A DNA stretch of 64,000 nucleotides from Cognatishimia coralii (GCF_037478305.1 NZ_JBBGAZ010000008.1:62001-126000); one strand, 5' to 3'; positions 35,176 to 44,224 are shown, counted from the stretch's first letter. Notes: generated by a model not told the origin, from the letters alone. Program-made: numbers and translations.

Positions 35176-36507
35176 ATGAGTCACGTATTTCCAAGAAATT
35201 CCAATAAGTTACCTCCGGTTGGGAAAGTCGGCGCCGGGGTTCACCTGTTTGACGCGGACGGCAAGGCCTATTTTGACGGATCGGGCGGAGCGGCGGTCTC
35301 TTGTCTGGGGCATGGCGATCAGGATGTGATTGACGCGATCAAATCTCAGCTTGATTCTATGGCTTTCGCGCATACCGGTTTTCTAAGTTCAGACCCTGCA
35401 GAGGCCCTAGCTGATCTGCTGGTGTTGCATGCACCAGAAGGGCTGGAGCACGTCTATTTCGTGTCCGGCGGATCCGAAGCAGTAGAAGCGGCTTTGAAGC
35501 TAGCGCGACAATACTTCGTTGAGATTGGCCAGCCACAACGCTCAAAGATCATCGCGCGCCGCCAGAGTTACCACGGCAATACGCTCGGCGCATTGGCTGT
35601 AGGTGGCAACGAATGGCGCCGCGCGCAATTTGCGCCTTTGCTGATCGACGTGAGCCATATCAGCCCGTGCTATGAATATCGCGAGAAACACGATGGCGAG
35701 ACAACGTTTGACTTTGGTCAGCGCATGGCCAATGAGCTTGAGGACGAAATCCTGCGGTTGGGCGCTGATCAGGTCATGGCCTTCATCGCAGAGCCTGTCG
35801 TCGGCGCGACCATGGGGGCGGTGCCGTCGGTTGAGGGCTATTTCAAGCGCATCCGCGAGATCTGTGACAAATACGGCGTGCTCTTGATCCTTGATGAGGT
35901 CATGTGCGGCATGGGCCGGACAGGGACGCTTTTTGCTGCCGATCAGGAAGACATCAGTCCCGACATCTGCACCATCGCCAAGGGGCTTGGCGCGGGCTAT
36001 CAGCCGATTGGTGCAATGCTCTGTTCGGGCAAGATCTATCACGCGATCAAAGACGGCAGCGGATTTTTCCAGCACGGGCATACCTATGTCGGCCACCCAA
36101 CGGCCTGCGCGGCGGGCTTGGCCGTGGTGCAAAAGCTGACGGGGGGGCTCGTGGATCAGGTGGCCAGCAAAGGTCAGCAATTGACGGATATGCTGAACGA
36201 TGCGTTCGGTCAGAACCCTCTGGTAGGGGACATCCGTGGACGCGGCCTTTTCATTGGCATGGAATTCGTCGCAGACCGCGATACCAAAGCAGTCCTTGAT
36301 CCCAGCCACAAGTTCAACGCGCGCCTGAAAGCGGCCGCATTTGACGCCGGTTTGATTTGCTATCCGATGGGCGGTACGATTGACGGCAAGCACGGAGACC
36401 ACGTCCTGCTGGCACCACCCTTTATTTCGGAACCCCATCACTTCGAAGAAGTCGTGGACAAGCTTGGGGCAGCGGTGGCCAAGGTCTCTGCGGATTTAGG
36501 ACTGTGA
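35176..36507 (+). CDS. Class III aminotransferase (PLP-dependent)
   Basis: 443 residues from the ATG at 35176 (MSHVFPRN), the usual start in this family; an in-frame ATG at 35101 lacks a ribosome site. DGSGGAAVSCLGHGD, FVSGGSEAVEAALKLARQY (PLP phosphate), ILDEVMCGMGRTG (Asp for pyridine N), and K269 in IAKGLGAGYQPIGAM (PLP lysine). Family members transfer amino groups from omega-amino acids or similar compounds. It is divergent from the TAXI-TRAP operon and just upstream of the sensor kinase, so it may process the imported substrate. The exact substrate is unknown. Confidence 0.88.
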   Translation: MSHVFPRNSNKLPPVGKVGAGVHLFDADGKAYFDGSGGAAVSCLGHGDQDVIDAIKSQLDSMAFAHTGFLSSDPAEALADLLVLHAPEGLEHVYFVSGGSEAVEAALKLARQYFVEIGQPQRSKIIARRQSYHGNTLGALAVGGNEWRRAQFAPLLIDVSHISPCYEYREKHDGETTFDFGQRMANELEDEILRLGADQVMAFIAEPVVGATMGAVPSVEGYFKRIREICDKYGVLLILDEVMCGMGRTGTLFAADQEDISPDICTIAKGLGAGYQPIGAMLCSGKIYHAIKDGSGFFQHGHTYVGHPTACAAGLAVVQKLTGGLVDQVASKGQQLTDMLNDAFGQNPLVGDIRGRGLFIGMEFVADRDTKAVLDPSHKFNARLKAAAFDAGLICYPMGGTIDGKHGDHVLLAPPFISEPHHFEEVVDKLGAAVAKVSADLGL

Positions 36508-36516
36508 TCGGTACTC

Positions 36517-38490
36517 TTGGTAAGTAAGCTGCGCAAAGAAGGGGTGAGGTTTTCGCTGGGCTTCGTCCTGGCCATCAGCTTGGCCGGCTTGCAGTTTATT
36601 GCGATCCTCTTTGTGGTTACGACCTCCTATGTGTCCTCAGAACGCGCCATCCTTGAACATGCGCGTGGCTTGATGGAGCGGGCAGGGGCCAATGCGATCG
36701 AGCACACGAAACGCTTTCTGGAACCTGCGGGTGAAACCACCGAACAGGCGCGGCGCGTCCTGAATAGCGGCCTTGTTGGCGTCAAAGACCGCGAGACCAT
36801 GGAGCGCTATTTCTTTCAACTGCTCCAGACCGAGCCTCAGATCGCGGGCATCAACTACGGCGATGAAGAAGGTAACTTTGTCTACGTGATGAAGAGCAAA
36901 GGGCCCGGGCCATTTCGGACCAAATTCATCACGATCAAAAACGGCATCCGAGAGGTCGACTATATCTGGCGCACCGCAAACTACGAGGTTGTGGCGCGGG
37001 ATAAGGATCCGCTGGACAAATACGACGCGCGCACGCGGCCTTGGTACATAGAGGCGACGGCGCTGGATGCGCGGATCTGGACGGACCCCTATATTTTCTT
37101 CTCCTCACGCCAGCCTGGAATCACCGTCGCCGCGCCGGTGGTTTTGCCGGGCAAAGGTCTGCAGGGTGTGGTGGGCGTGGATGTCGAGATTTCCGATATC
37201 TCGCGGTTCCTCTCGGATCTGCGGGTCAGCGAAAGCGGCTCTGCTATGATCCTAAGCGAGACAGGAAGCCTGCTTGCCCATTCCGACCCAAGTCAAATTC
37301 AGGTTGAAAACGCGGATGGATCCCTGAGTTTCACCAATATCAACGAAGTGACGGACCCGATTTCACGCGCTGCGTTTTTGAATATCGAGGGCGCTGGATC
37401 CGAGGATTTTGGCACGCAGTCCAACTTTGAATATGAAGGGCAAGAATACCTTGGGCTATTCGCGCCTCTTGCCGGCATCGATCTGCCTTGGACCGTTGCT
37501 GTGATTGCGCCTGAAGACGATTTTATCGGCGGAATCAAAGAGAACAGGTCTCGAAACACGTCAATCGCAGCGATTATTTCCATTTTCACTGCGCTTGCCG
37601 GTCTTGCCTTGGCAGAGCTGATCCTGCGCCCCGTGCGCGCGTTCGCTGTGCGGACTGCTCTGGTGTCTCAGGGCGAGGTCTCAGCAAAAGCGCCTCTGCC
37701 GCGCACCTATCGCGAGTTGAGTAAAGCCAACAAAACCCTGATTGACGAAATCGCGCAACGTCGTGAATCCGAGGCCAAAGTCCAAGAACTCAGCCGAGAC
37801 CTGGCGCATTTCTCGCGGGTGAATGTGATGGGGCAAATGGCCAGCGGATTGGCGCATGAGCTGAGCCAGCCTCTGACGGCGATTTCTCAGAACGTGGATG
37901 CAGCGCTTTCCACCGCGAAACAGGATACGCCCATCAATGAGGATCTGATCGCCATTCTGAGCGAGCTGGATGAACAGGCCCACCAAGGCGGCGATGTCGT
38001 GCGCGCGCTGCGGGGGTTTGTGCGCAAAGACGAAGGCGAGACTGCGGAATTCGATTTCAACGAGCTTCTGGAACAGGCCAAGCGTTTGATGCGCCATGAG
38101 GCCGAAGATCATCAGGTGAAACTGGTCTATGAGAAGGCCGTTGACCCGATTGTGGTTGGCAACCGAGTACAAATCGCGCAGGTGCTCATCAACCTGATCC
38201 GCAACGCGCTGGAAGCGATCTCGGCGGCGAAGGCAGCTGATCGCGAGGTGACGGTCCAGACGATGTCCAAAGACGGCAAGCTTGAAGTCAGGGTCACCGA
38301 CACAGGGCCGGGCGTGTCCGAGGATGTAAAGCTGTTCAAGCAGTTTCAGACGAGCAAAGAGGATGGCATGGGGCTTGGGTTGTCCATCAGCCGGAAAATC
38401 GTGGAAACAAACGGCGGGCGACTTTGGCACGACAAAACCCGCACGCCGGGCGCGACCTTCTGCTTTACGATCCCGCGCCAGATTGACTAG
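36517..38490 (+). CDS. Membrane sensor histidine kinase with Cache domain
   Basis: 657 residues from a TTG 9 bases after the aminotransferase stop; the start is not certain because no clear ribosome site is seen. TM1 about 13-33, a periplasmic double Cache-like domain (RTRPWYIEATALDARIWTDPYIF about 172), TM2 about 347-367, a short linker/coiled coil, a HisKA box with H447 in GLAHELSQPLTAIS, and HATPase motifs N (NLIRNALEAI), G1 (DTGPGV), G2 (GMGLGLSIS). The layout resembles DctB-type kinases that sense organic acids. It is cotranscribed with the response regulator and adjacent to a TRAP locus, so the transported compound may be its signal. Confidence 0.9.
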   Translation: MVSKLRKEGVRFSLGFVLAISLAGLQFIAILFVVTTSYVSSERAILEHARGLMERAGANAIEHTKRFLEPAGETTEQARRVLNSGLVGVKDRETMERYFFQLLQTEPQIAGINYGDEEGNFVYVMKSKGPGPFRTKFITIKNGIREVDYIWRTANYEVVARDKDPLDKYDARTRPWYIEATALDARIWTDPYIFFSSRQPGITVAAPVVLPGKGLQGVVGVDVEISDISRFLSDLRVSESGSAMILSETGSLLAHSDPSQIQVENADGSLSFTNINEVTDPISRAAFLNIEGAGSEDFGTQSNFEYEGQEYLGLFAPLAGIDLPWTVAVIAPEDDFIGGIKENRSRNTSIAAIISIFTALAGLALAELILRPVRAFAVRTALVSQGEVSAKAPLPRTYRELSKANKTLIDEIAQRRESEAKVQELSRDLAHFSRVNVMGQMASGLAHELSQPLTAISQNVDAALSTAKQDTPINEDLIAILSELDEQAHQGGDVVRALRGFVRKDEGETAEFDFNELLEQAKRLMRHEAEDHQVKLVYEKAVDPIVVGNRVQIAQVLINLIRNALEAISAAKAADREVTVQTMSKDGKLEVRVTDTGPGVSEDVKLFKQFQTSKEDGMGLGLSISRKIVETNGGRLWHDKTRTPGATFCFTIPRQID

Positions 38491-38524
38491 GAAGACGCGA
38501 TGACGCTTTGGCTGGATGGTTCCT

Positions 38525-39136
38525 ATGGATAGCCCAACAGTATTTCTGGTTGATGACGAAGAAGACGTGCGCAGCACTTTATCCCGCGCGCTGAAAAAAC
38601 GCGGCTTTTCAGTCGTTTCTTTCGACTCGGCGCGCGCCTTCCTAGATCAGTACCAAAACGAACATGGCTGCCTCGTGTTGGATTACGGCATGCCCGAGAT
38701 CAATGGGCTGGAGCTTCAGTCTCTGATGAACGACACCAATCTGACCCTGCCGATCATCTTTATTTCCGGGCACGGAGGTATTCCTGAATCGGTTCAGGCG
38801 ATGAAAGCAGGGGCTGTTGATTTCCTGGAAAAACCGTTCCGCCAAGGAGACCTGGTCGCCTGTATCCAAACCGCCTTTGAACGTGACTTGGACATGCGCG
38901 CGGCTTTGTCAGCCCAAAATGACGCTAAAGCCCGTTTTGACCGCCTCACGTCGCGCGAACGCGAAATCGCGGTGTTTATGATGGAGAACCCGTCAAACAC
39001 CGCCAGCAAGGAAATCGGTCGCGCTCTGGATATCTCACCGCGAACAGTCGACCATCACCGCGCACGTATTCTGGAAAAGCTAGAGCTTGGCTCTGTCATT
39101 GAACTCGTAGAATTCTCTAAACAATTCACGGCCTAA
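38525..39136 (+). CDS. FixJ-family response regulator (receiver + LuxR-type HTH)
   Basis: 203 residues. Receiver with acidic pocket DDEED (10-14), phospho-acceptor D53 in LVLDYGMPE, and Lys in FLEKPF. A linker leads to a LuxR/GerE helix-turn-helix (LTSREREIAVFMMENPSNTASKEIGRALDISPRTVDHHRARILEKL). The ATG at 38525 has GGATGG five bases upstream; ATG 38516 is a close alternative. A 10-codon reading frame (38500-38532) with AGGAAG upstream overlaps the start and might couple translation. It is the partner of the preceding kinase and a probable regulator of the TRAP and aminotransferase genes. Confidence 0.9.
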   Translation: MDSPTVFLVDDEEDVRSTLSRALKKRGFSVVSFDSARAFLDQYQNEHGCLVLDYGMPEINGLELQSLMNDTNLTLPIIFISGHGGIPESVQAMKAGAVDFLEKPFRQGDLVACIQTAFERDLDMRAALSAQNDAKARFDRLTSREREIAVFMMENPSNTASKEIGRALDISPRTVDHHRARILEKLELGSVIELVEFSKQFTA

Positions 39137-39194
39137 GCGTGCGCCTTTGAAACGCTAAATCGCTAATTTTGTGGGGTGTCCCAAGCGGGTTTAG

Positions 39195-39268
39195 TGGAGG
39201 CGAGTACCGGAATCGAACCGGTGTACACGGATTTGCAATCCGCTGCGTCACCACTCCGCCAACTCGCC
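39195..39268 (-). tRNA. tRNA-Cys (anticodon GCA)
   Basis: A 74-nt cloverleaf. Acceptor GGCGAGT pairs with ACTCGCC, the anticodon loop is TTGCAAA with GCA, the T arm is CCGGTTCGATTCCGG, and discriminator U73 is the Cys identity base. The 3' CCA is encoded. It stands alone between the response regulator and the methyltransferase gene. Confidence 0.97.
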
Positions 39269-39407
39269 ATCCGTGGTGTGTCGTGGGCAATAACTGAACT
39301 CTGAGGCGCCCGCAAGAGCGAAGACGCGCCTTTTGTTGCGCTAGTCGTTGCGACCTCAGTTTTAATGTGGCAAGAGGGGATAACGGAAATGAACCGATGA
39401 GTTTAGA

Positions 39408-40061
39408 ATGTCAGACTACGCCACGCGTCGCACTGCAATGGTCGATACCCAGATCCGGCCTTCCGATGTCACCAAATTCCCGATTATCGAAGCAATGTTG
39501 ACCGTTCCGCGCGAGGCATTTGTGCCGATGGACATGCGCGAGGCGGCCTATATGGGCAAGAACCTCGATATGCGGGATGGACGGGTTCTGCTGGAACCAC
39601 GCACTTTGGCTAAGATGCTGGATGCGTTGGATATTCAGAAGAACGAGCTGGTCTTGGATGTGGCAGCAGGCCTGGGGTACTCCTCGGCCGTTATTGCGCG
39701 TATGGCAGAGGCTGTGATCTCGGTTGAGGATTCTGAGGCGCGTGTGGACGAAGCCCAGACGATTTTGTCCGAACACAATGTGGACAATGTGGTGATGCAA
39801 GCGGGCCCTCTGGGCGAAGGCGCTGCGGAACATGGGCCATATGACGTGATTTTGGTACAGGGCGGTGTCGAAGAATTGCCGAATTCTTTACTCGACCAGT
39901 TGAAAGATGGCGGACGCATCGCATGTGTAAGGATGACCGGCGCTTTGGGCGACGTTCAGATCGGATACAAGCTGGATGGTGAGATCACCTGGCGCTCGAT
40001 CTTTAACGCGGGCGCGCCGGTACTAAGCGATTTTGCGCGCGCAAAGGCGTTTGCACTTTAA
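39408..40061 (+). CDS. Protein-L-isoaspartate O-methyltransferase family protein
   Basis: 217 residues. Rossmann methyltransferase with motif I LVLDVAAGLGYSSAVIARMA (about 82) and post-I VISVEDSEARVDEA. Upstream RPSDVTKFPIIEAMLTVPREAFVP is typical of PCMT proteins. The usual GTGSGY motif reads AAGLGY, so binding of S-adenosylmethionine is likely but true isoaspartate repair is unproven. It lies 58 bases before tolC, an arrangement I recall from other Rhodobacterales. Confidence 0.82.
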   Translation: MSDYATRRTAMVDTQIRPSDVTKFPIIEAMLTVPREAFVPMDMREAAYMGKNLDMRDGRVLLEPRTLAKMLDALDIQKNELVLDVAAGLGYSSAVIARMAEAVISVEDSEARVDEAQTILSEHNVDNVVMQAGPLGEGAAEHGPYDVILVQGGVEELPNSLLDQLKDGGRIACVRMTGALGDVQIGYKLDGEITWRSIFNAGAPVLSDFARAKAFAL

Positions 40062-40119
40062 CATAGCGATTGGCCTTTGGCGGGTGGTCGCAATTGACAC
40101 GAGCAGAAGGAACGCGCTC

Positions 40120-41505
40120 ATGCGTGTAAAAGGTATTTTTGGTAAAGCGGCGACAGGCATTCTGGTTGCAAGCATGGCGTTTTCCATGGCCAAGGCGGAT
40201 ACGCTGGCCGATGCTATGGCCGGGGCCTACAGCCACTCGGGTCTGCTGGATCAAAACCGCGCTTTGCTGCGGGCCGCTGACGAAGGTGTGGCGCAGGCCA
40301 ATGCGGCTCTGCGGCCGATCCTGAACTATGCGGCGACCGCGGCGCATAGCTATAACTCTACGACAAATGTGACGTCGAATACGGCGACAATCACGCTTAG
40401 CCTTTCTCAGCTTCTGCATGACTGGGGCGCGTCTCAGGCGGGCATCGAGGCGCAAAAGCAGACCGTTCTGGCGACGCGTCAGCAGTTGATTTCAATCGAG
40501 CAAAACGTGCTCTTGGCGGCGGTTGATGCCTATATGAACCTGCGTCGTGATACGGAAATCGTGGCGCTGCGTGAAAACAACCTGCGTGTCATCACGCGCG
40601 AACTGCGCGCGGCCAATGACCGTTTCGAGGTGGGCGAGATCACCCGTACCGATGTCGCAACTGCCGAAGCGCGTCTGGCTGGCGCGCGGGCTGAGCTGGC
40701 CGCAGCGCGTGGCACGCTGATGATGTCTCAAGAGATTTACACCGCCGTTGTGGGCAAACGTCCAGGCACCCTTTCTGCGCCGGGCGCTTTCCCTGCAACC
40801 GCAGCATCTGCATCGGCAGCAAGCTCGTTGGCTGTCCGCAGTCACCCGGACATGTTGGCCGCGCAATATCAGGTTGCCGCCGCAGAGGCGGGGATTGCCC
40901 AAGCGCGGGCTGCGATGCGTCCGTCGACCTCGCTGAGTGCGAACCTTGGTTTCACCGATGACTTGCGTGGCACGACCACGACGAACACGCGGTCTCTGTC
41001 CGTGACGGCCTCGGGTCCCATCTATCAAGGTGGCCTCATCAGCTCTCGTCTGCGTCAGGCGATGGCGCAACGGGATGCCGCACGCGGTGGGCTGCATGCC
41101 ACCCGTCACAACATCCGTCAGGGTGTCGGCATTGCCTGGGCTCAGGTTCTGTCCGCACGCGCTCAGACCGCGGCAAGCCAGGAACAAATCAAAGCCGCCG
41201 AAGTGGCCTTTGAGGGCGTGCGCGAAGAGGCGTCCTTGGGATCTCGGACCACACTGGATGTGCTGAATGCCGAGCAAGAGTTGCTGAATGCGAAGGCAAA
41301 TGCAGTTTCCGCACAAAGTGCTGAATATACAGCGACTTACAGTCTTTTGGCGTCTATGGGTCTTTTGACCGTGGATCACCTGAACCTGCGTGTGCAGCGT
41401 TATGATCCAGAGGCCTACTATAACCTTGTGAAATCCGCGCCTGTGTCGCGCAGCAAGCAGGGCGCACAGCTGGATAAGGTGCTCAAGGCGCTCGGCAAGG
41501 AATAA
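40120..41505 (+). CDS. tolC: TolC-family outer membrane channel protein
   Basis: 461 residues from the ATG at 40120, preceded by AGAAGGAA. The signal peptide ends near residue 25 (MAKA-DTLADAM). Two repeats of long Ala/Gln-rich coiled-coil helices follow, with family marks such as LLDQNRALLRAADEGVAQANAALRP, RFEVGEITRTDVATAEARLAGA and EEASLGSRTTLDVLNAEQELLNAK. It forms the trimeric outer-membrane tunnel for type I secretion and RND pumps. No pump gene is adjacent; the adaptor/pump pair at 941-5016 lacks its own channel. A start at 40033 would extend into the preceding gene. Confidence 0.93.
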   Translation: MRVKGIFGKAATGILVASMAFSMAKADTLADAMAGAYSHSGLLDQNRALLRAADEGVAQANAALRPILNYAATAAHSYNSTTNVTSNTATITLSLSQLLHDWGASQAGIEAQKQTVLATRQQLISIEQNVLLAAVDAYMNLRRDTEIVALRENNLRVITRELRAANDRFEVGEITRTDVATAEARLAGARAELAAARGTLMMSQEIYTAVVGKRPGTLSAPGAFPATAASASAASSLAVRSHPDMLAAQYQVAAAEAGIAQARAAMRPSTSLSANLGFTDDLRGTTTTNTRSLSVTASGPIYQGGLISSRLRQAMAQRDAARGGLHATRHNIRQGVGIAWAQVLSARAQTAASQEQIKAAEVAFEGVREEASLGSRTTLDVLNAEQELLNAKANAVSAQSAEYTATYSLLASMGLLTVDHLNLRVQRYDPEAYYNLVKSAPVSRSKQGAQLDKVLKALGKE

Positions 41506-41576
41506 TCGGACAGGCTCTTGTTGTTTCACAGGGCGTCTGGCGCTACACTGGCCGCTAAGGCAAGAGTGGTACAATA

Positions 41577-42422
41577 ATGTCAGACCCTTTGAAAAAAGAC
41601 GAAATAGAGGACGTTCTGTCCTCGATTCGCAGGCTTGTGTCCGAAGATGTGCGCACGATGGCGGAACCCGAAGCGGTTGCTCCGGCTGAAAAGCCTGTGC
41701 AAGAGGCGGTGGACAAGCTGGTTTTGACGCCGTCTTTGAGGGTCGAGGAAGAAGCCAAAACGCCTGAGGCGTCTGGCCTCTCGATGGAAGAACTTGTCGC
41801 GCAGGAAATGGCGAAAACCACCTCTGAGCCAGAACAAGGGCCACGTGTTCTGACGCTTTCCAAAACCGGAGCAGACACCGCTGCGCCAACGCAGGGTGCG
41901 ACGATCTCGGCGGAAGCGCTGCGGGGCAGTGCCCCTGAGGTTGAAGAGGCCGTTGAGGACGCGCCAGAGGCCGCGACCGAAGAAGCACCAGAGCCTGAGG
42001 CAACTGCTGAAACTGTCGAAGACGCGCAAGTCATGCCTGCTGTGGAATGGCAATCTGTCCGCAGCTATTCCGAGATGGAGTTTGATCCCGAAGCCGCCGG
42101 CGATGGGGATTACGCTGGCACCGAAGTTGAGGCGCTTGAGTGGGGGCAGAACGCTGACACCGCACGCCCCGCAGCCGAGGCTGAAGTGCAGCCAGAAGAG
42201 CCGGCCTCGGAGGCTGTGATCGACGCAGAGGTCGTGTCAGCGCCAAAACAGGACGATGCGCCCTACGAGGCCGTTCTGGACGAAGAGATGCTGCGGGATC
42301 TGGTCGGCGAAATCGTGCGTCAGGAACTGCAGGGCCCGCTGGGAGAACGCATCACGCGCAATGTGCGCAAACTGGTGCGCCGCGAGATCAATCGCGCGCT
42401 TGCATCGCGTCAGATGGACTGA
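41577..42422 (+). CDS. PopZ-like / DUF2497 family acidic protein
   Basis: 281 residues in three parts. The N-terminal helix KKDEIEDVLSSIRRLVSED resembles the client-binding helix of Caulobacter PopZ (ILASIRRIISED-like). About 200 residues are low-complexity, rich in E, A, P and T and clearly disordered. A C-terminal helical pair, residues 233-281, contains LDEEMLRDLVGEIVRQEL and ITRNVRKLVRREINRAL and corresponds to the DUF2497 oligomerisation end. PopZ forms polar condensates that anchor chromosome origins. Divergence is large, so the polar role is inferred. It lies 71 bases after tolC. Confidence 0.75.
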   Translation: MSDPLKKDEIEDVLSSIRRLVSEDVRTMAEPEAVAPAEKPVQEAVDKLVLTPSLRVEEEAKTPEASGLSMEELVAQEMAKTTSEPEQGPRVLTLSKTGADTAAPTQGATISAEALRGSAPEVEEAVEDAPEAATEEAPEPEATAETVEDAQVMPAVEWQSVRSYSEMEFDPEAAGDGDYAGTEVEALEWGQNADTARPAAEAEVQPEEPASEAVIDAEVVSAPKQDDAPYEAVLDEEMLRDLVGEIVRQELQGPLGERITRNVRKLVRREINRALASRQMD

Positions 42423-42455
42423 TCCCATGGCAGCCGTATTGAGGGATGGCTGCCG

Positions 42456-43019
42456 ATGAATACACCCGCTCATATCCTGATAGGCTGGGCCGCCTTTGCC
42501 CGCAAGGGCGATGCACGCGTGGTGGCCGCTGCCATTCTTGGAGGTCTGGCGCCGGATCTCTCGTTGTATCTGATGGCAGGAACGTCTTTGTTCCTGTTGA
42601 ACATCCCGCCAAGTGTTGTCTTCGGAGAGCTTTACTTTAGCTCGACTTGGCAGACGATCTTTTCCATCGACAACTCCTTCATTGTTTGGGGGATTTTGCT
42701 GGGCATTGCCGCCTATCGACAAAGCGCGGCAGGGATTGTGCTATGTGCTGCTGCGATCCTGCATCTTGTTCTAGATTTGCCGCTACATCACGACGATGGC
42801 CGCGCGCATTTCTGGCCGCTGAGCAATTGGATCTACGAAAGCCCCATCAGCTATTGGGACCGCGCCCATCACGCGGGCTATGTGGCGCCCGTGGCGGCGA
42901 CACTTGCGACGGTGAGCGGGTTTGCGATTGTCAAAGATGATTGGAGGCGCTGGCGGACAGTCTTCGTGGTGGCTCTGGTTGGGCTGGAGCTTTTTGGGGC
43001 CGTCGTGCTTTTCGGATAG
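42456..43019 (+). CDS. Small membrane protein, YdjM/DUF457-like metal-dependent hydrolase family
   Basis: 187 residues, about five hydrophobic segments. The N-terminus MNTPAHILIGWAAFARKG, GGLAPDLSLYLMA and HLVLDLPLHHDDGRAHFWPLSNW carry conserved His and Asp residues in the order seen in membrane-bound DUF457 proteins. The enzymatic activity of this family is unproven. The ribosome site is GAGGGATGG. It is possibly cotranscribed with the PopZ-like gene (33-base gap). Confidence 0.65.
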   Translation: MNTPAHILIGWAAFARKGDARVVAAAILGGLAPDLSLYLMAGTSLFLLNIPPSVVFGELYFSSTWQTIFSIDNSFIVWGILLGIAAYRQSAAGIVLCAAAILHLVLDLPLHHDDGRAHFWPLSNWIYESPISYWDRAHHAGYVAPVAATLATVSGFAIVKDDWRRWRTVFVVALVGLELFGAVVLFG

Positions 43020-43025
43020 GCCAAG

Positions 43026-43052
43026 AAAAAAGCGCCCCCCGAAGGAGGCGCT
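43026..43052 (-). terminator. Rho-independent terminator of the DUF6280-like gene
   Basis: AGCGCC (43031-43036) pairs with GGCGCT (43047-43052), with extra C-G pairs inside. On the minus strand it is followed by six U (43031-43026). It serves the minus-strand gene ending at 43078. Confidence 0.75.
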
Positions 43053-43077
43053 GACACTGAGTTCTTTTTAAGGGTAC

Positions 43078-43398
43078 TTATGCCGCTTCGGCCTCGAGCG
43101 CCGCATTGCGACGTTCGCTTTCCTCGCGGGACAGAGCAACAGAGGTGCGCACACCTTTGCCGACGAAATCCATCAGGCCAGAGACCACACGTTCGTTCGG
43201 GTCAATACCTGCGCAAGACAGCACTTCGCGTCCGTCGCGAGAGCGCGCCCAGCGGGCGATTTGGTCGGGCCCATTCCCGTATTTCTTGTCATCCGCAATT
43301 GCGTCATCCAGGGCAGCAAGTACGACAGCGGCAAACAGCTTGCGAGAGCGGTTGCCCTGTTCGTTATTAAAAGCAGTGCCATCAACGAAATCGATCAT
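43078..43398 (-). CDS. Conserved hypothetical protein, DUF6280-like
   Basis: 106 residues, soluble, helical and charged, with no membrane segment or signal peptide. Conserved-looking blocks are GTAFNNEQGNRSRKLFAAVVLAALDDAI, KKYGNGPDQIARWARSRDGREVL and SREESERRNAA. From memory it matches a short Rhodobacteraceae family (DUF6280) of unknown function. Strong ribosome site AAAGGACGACGAG. Single gene with its own terminator, flanked by a membrane protein gene and efp. Confidence 0.75.
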   Translation of the reverse strand: MIDFVDGTAFNNEQGNRSRKLFAAVVLAALDDAIADDKKYGNGPDQIARWARSRDGREVLSCAGIDPNERVVSGLMDFVGKGVRTSVALSREESERRNAALEAEAA

Positions 43399-43605
43399 CT
43401 CGTCGTCCTTTGTTTTATTGGTCTTGTGTTTTTGGCGTGAGGTGCCTTATGGCGTATCGAACTCGATTCGGGTACCCCAAAGTTGCATAGCTTCTATGCG
43501 TTGGGCGCATGGCTCAGAACGATATACGCGTGCTTGTCACGTCTTTCAGGGCGAGATATAGGTGCTGCGAACTACCGATCAACCCTTTCGTCATGGTTTT
43601 GTCAC

Positions 43606-44169
43606 ATGCCTAAAATCAACGGAAATGAAATCCGTCCAGGGAACGTCCTGGAACATAACGATGGCCTTTGGGCTGCTGTTAAAGTCGACCACGTCAAGCC
43701 CGGTAAAGGCGGCGCATTTGCGCAGGTGGAACTGAAAAATCTGCGGAATGGATCCAAGCTGAACGAACGCTTCCGTTCTGCCGACAAAGTCGAACGCGTG
43801 CGTCTGGAGCAGAAGGACCAGCAGTTCCTGTATGAAGACGACGGTATGTTGATCTTTATGGACACTGAGACATACGAACAGATCCAGCTACCAGCCGATC
43901 TTCTGGGCGACCGCCGCCCGTTTTTGCAGGACGGAATGACGATTGTCGTCGAGTTCTATGAGTCAGAAGCGTTGAACGCCACTGTGCCACAGAAAGTGAC
44001 CTGCAAGATTGTCGAGACCGAGCCGGTTGTCAAAGGCCAGACCGCAGCAAACTCTTTCAAACCTGCGATCTTAGACAATGGCGTCAAAGTCATGGTGCCA
44101 CCGTTTGTGGGGCAGGACGAGATGATCGTGGTCGATACGATCGCTATGGAATACTCCGAACGCGCATAA
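43606..44169 (+). CDS. efp: Translation elongation factor P
   Basis: 187 residues from the ATG at 43606; an in-frame start at 43483 adds 41 unrelated residues. KOW-like N-domain with HVKPGKGGAF, where K34 is the position modified in other bacteria. The OB domains contain EQIQLPADLLGDRRPFLQDGMTIVVEF and the C-terminal VMVPPFVGQDEMIVVDT. It relieves ribosome stalling at polyproline. The ribosome site is weak. A terminator follows directly. Confidence 0.97.
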   Translation: MPKINGNEIRPGNVLEHNDGLWAAVKVDHVKPGKGGAFAQVELKNLRNGSKLNERFRSADKVERVRLEQKDQQFLYEDDGMLIFMDTETYEQIQLPADLLGDRRPFLQDGMTIVVEFYESEALNATVPQKVTCKIVETEPVVKGQTAANSFKPAILDNGVKVMVPPFVGQDEMIVVDTIAMEYSERA

Positions 44170-44187
44170 TTCGCGGCTTGGGTGAAC

Positions 44188-44221
44188 AAAAAAGCCTCCG
44201 GCGCGTGCGTCGGAGGTTTTT
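44188..44221 (+). terminator. Rho-independent terminator of efp
   Basis: CCTCCG (44195-44200) pairs with CGGAGG (44211-44216), extended by an A run before and five U after (44217-44221). Confidence 0.82.
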
Positions 44222-44224
44222 CAT

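Noticed and set aside
38500..38532. Considered as a full gene feature
   Set aside because: Only ten codons; kept as an observation rather than a gene.
40492..42003. 503-codon minus-strand frame across tolC and the PopZ-like gene
   Set aside because: It spans two real genes and encodes a low-complexity Arg/Gln/Leu-rich product; shadow of GC-rich codons.
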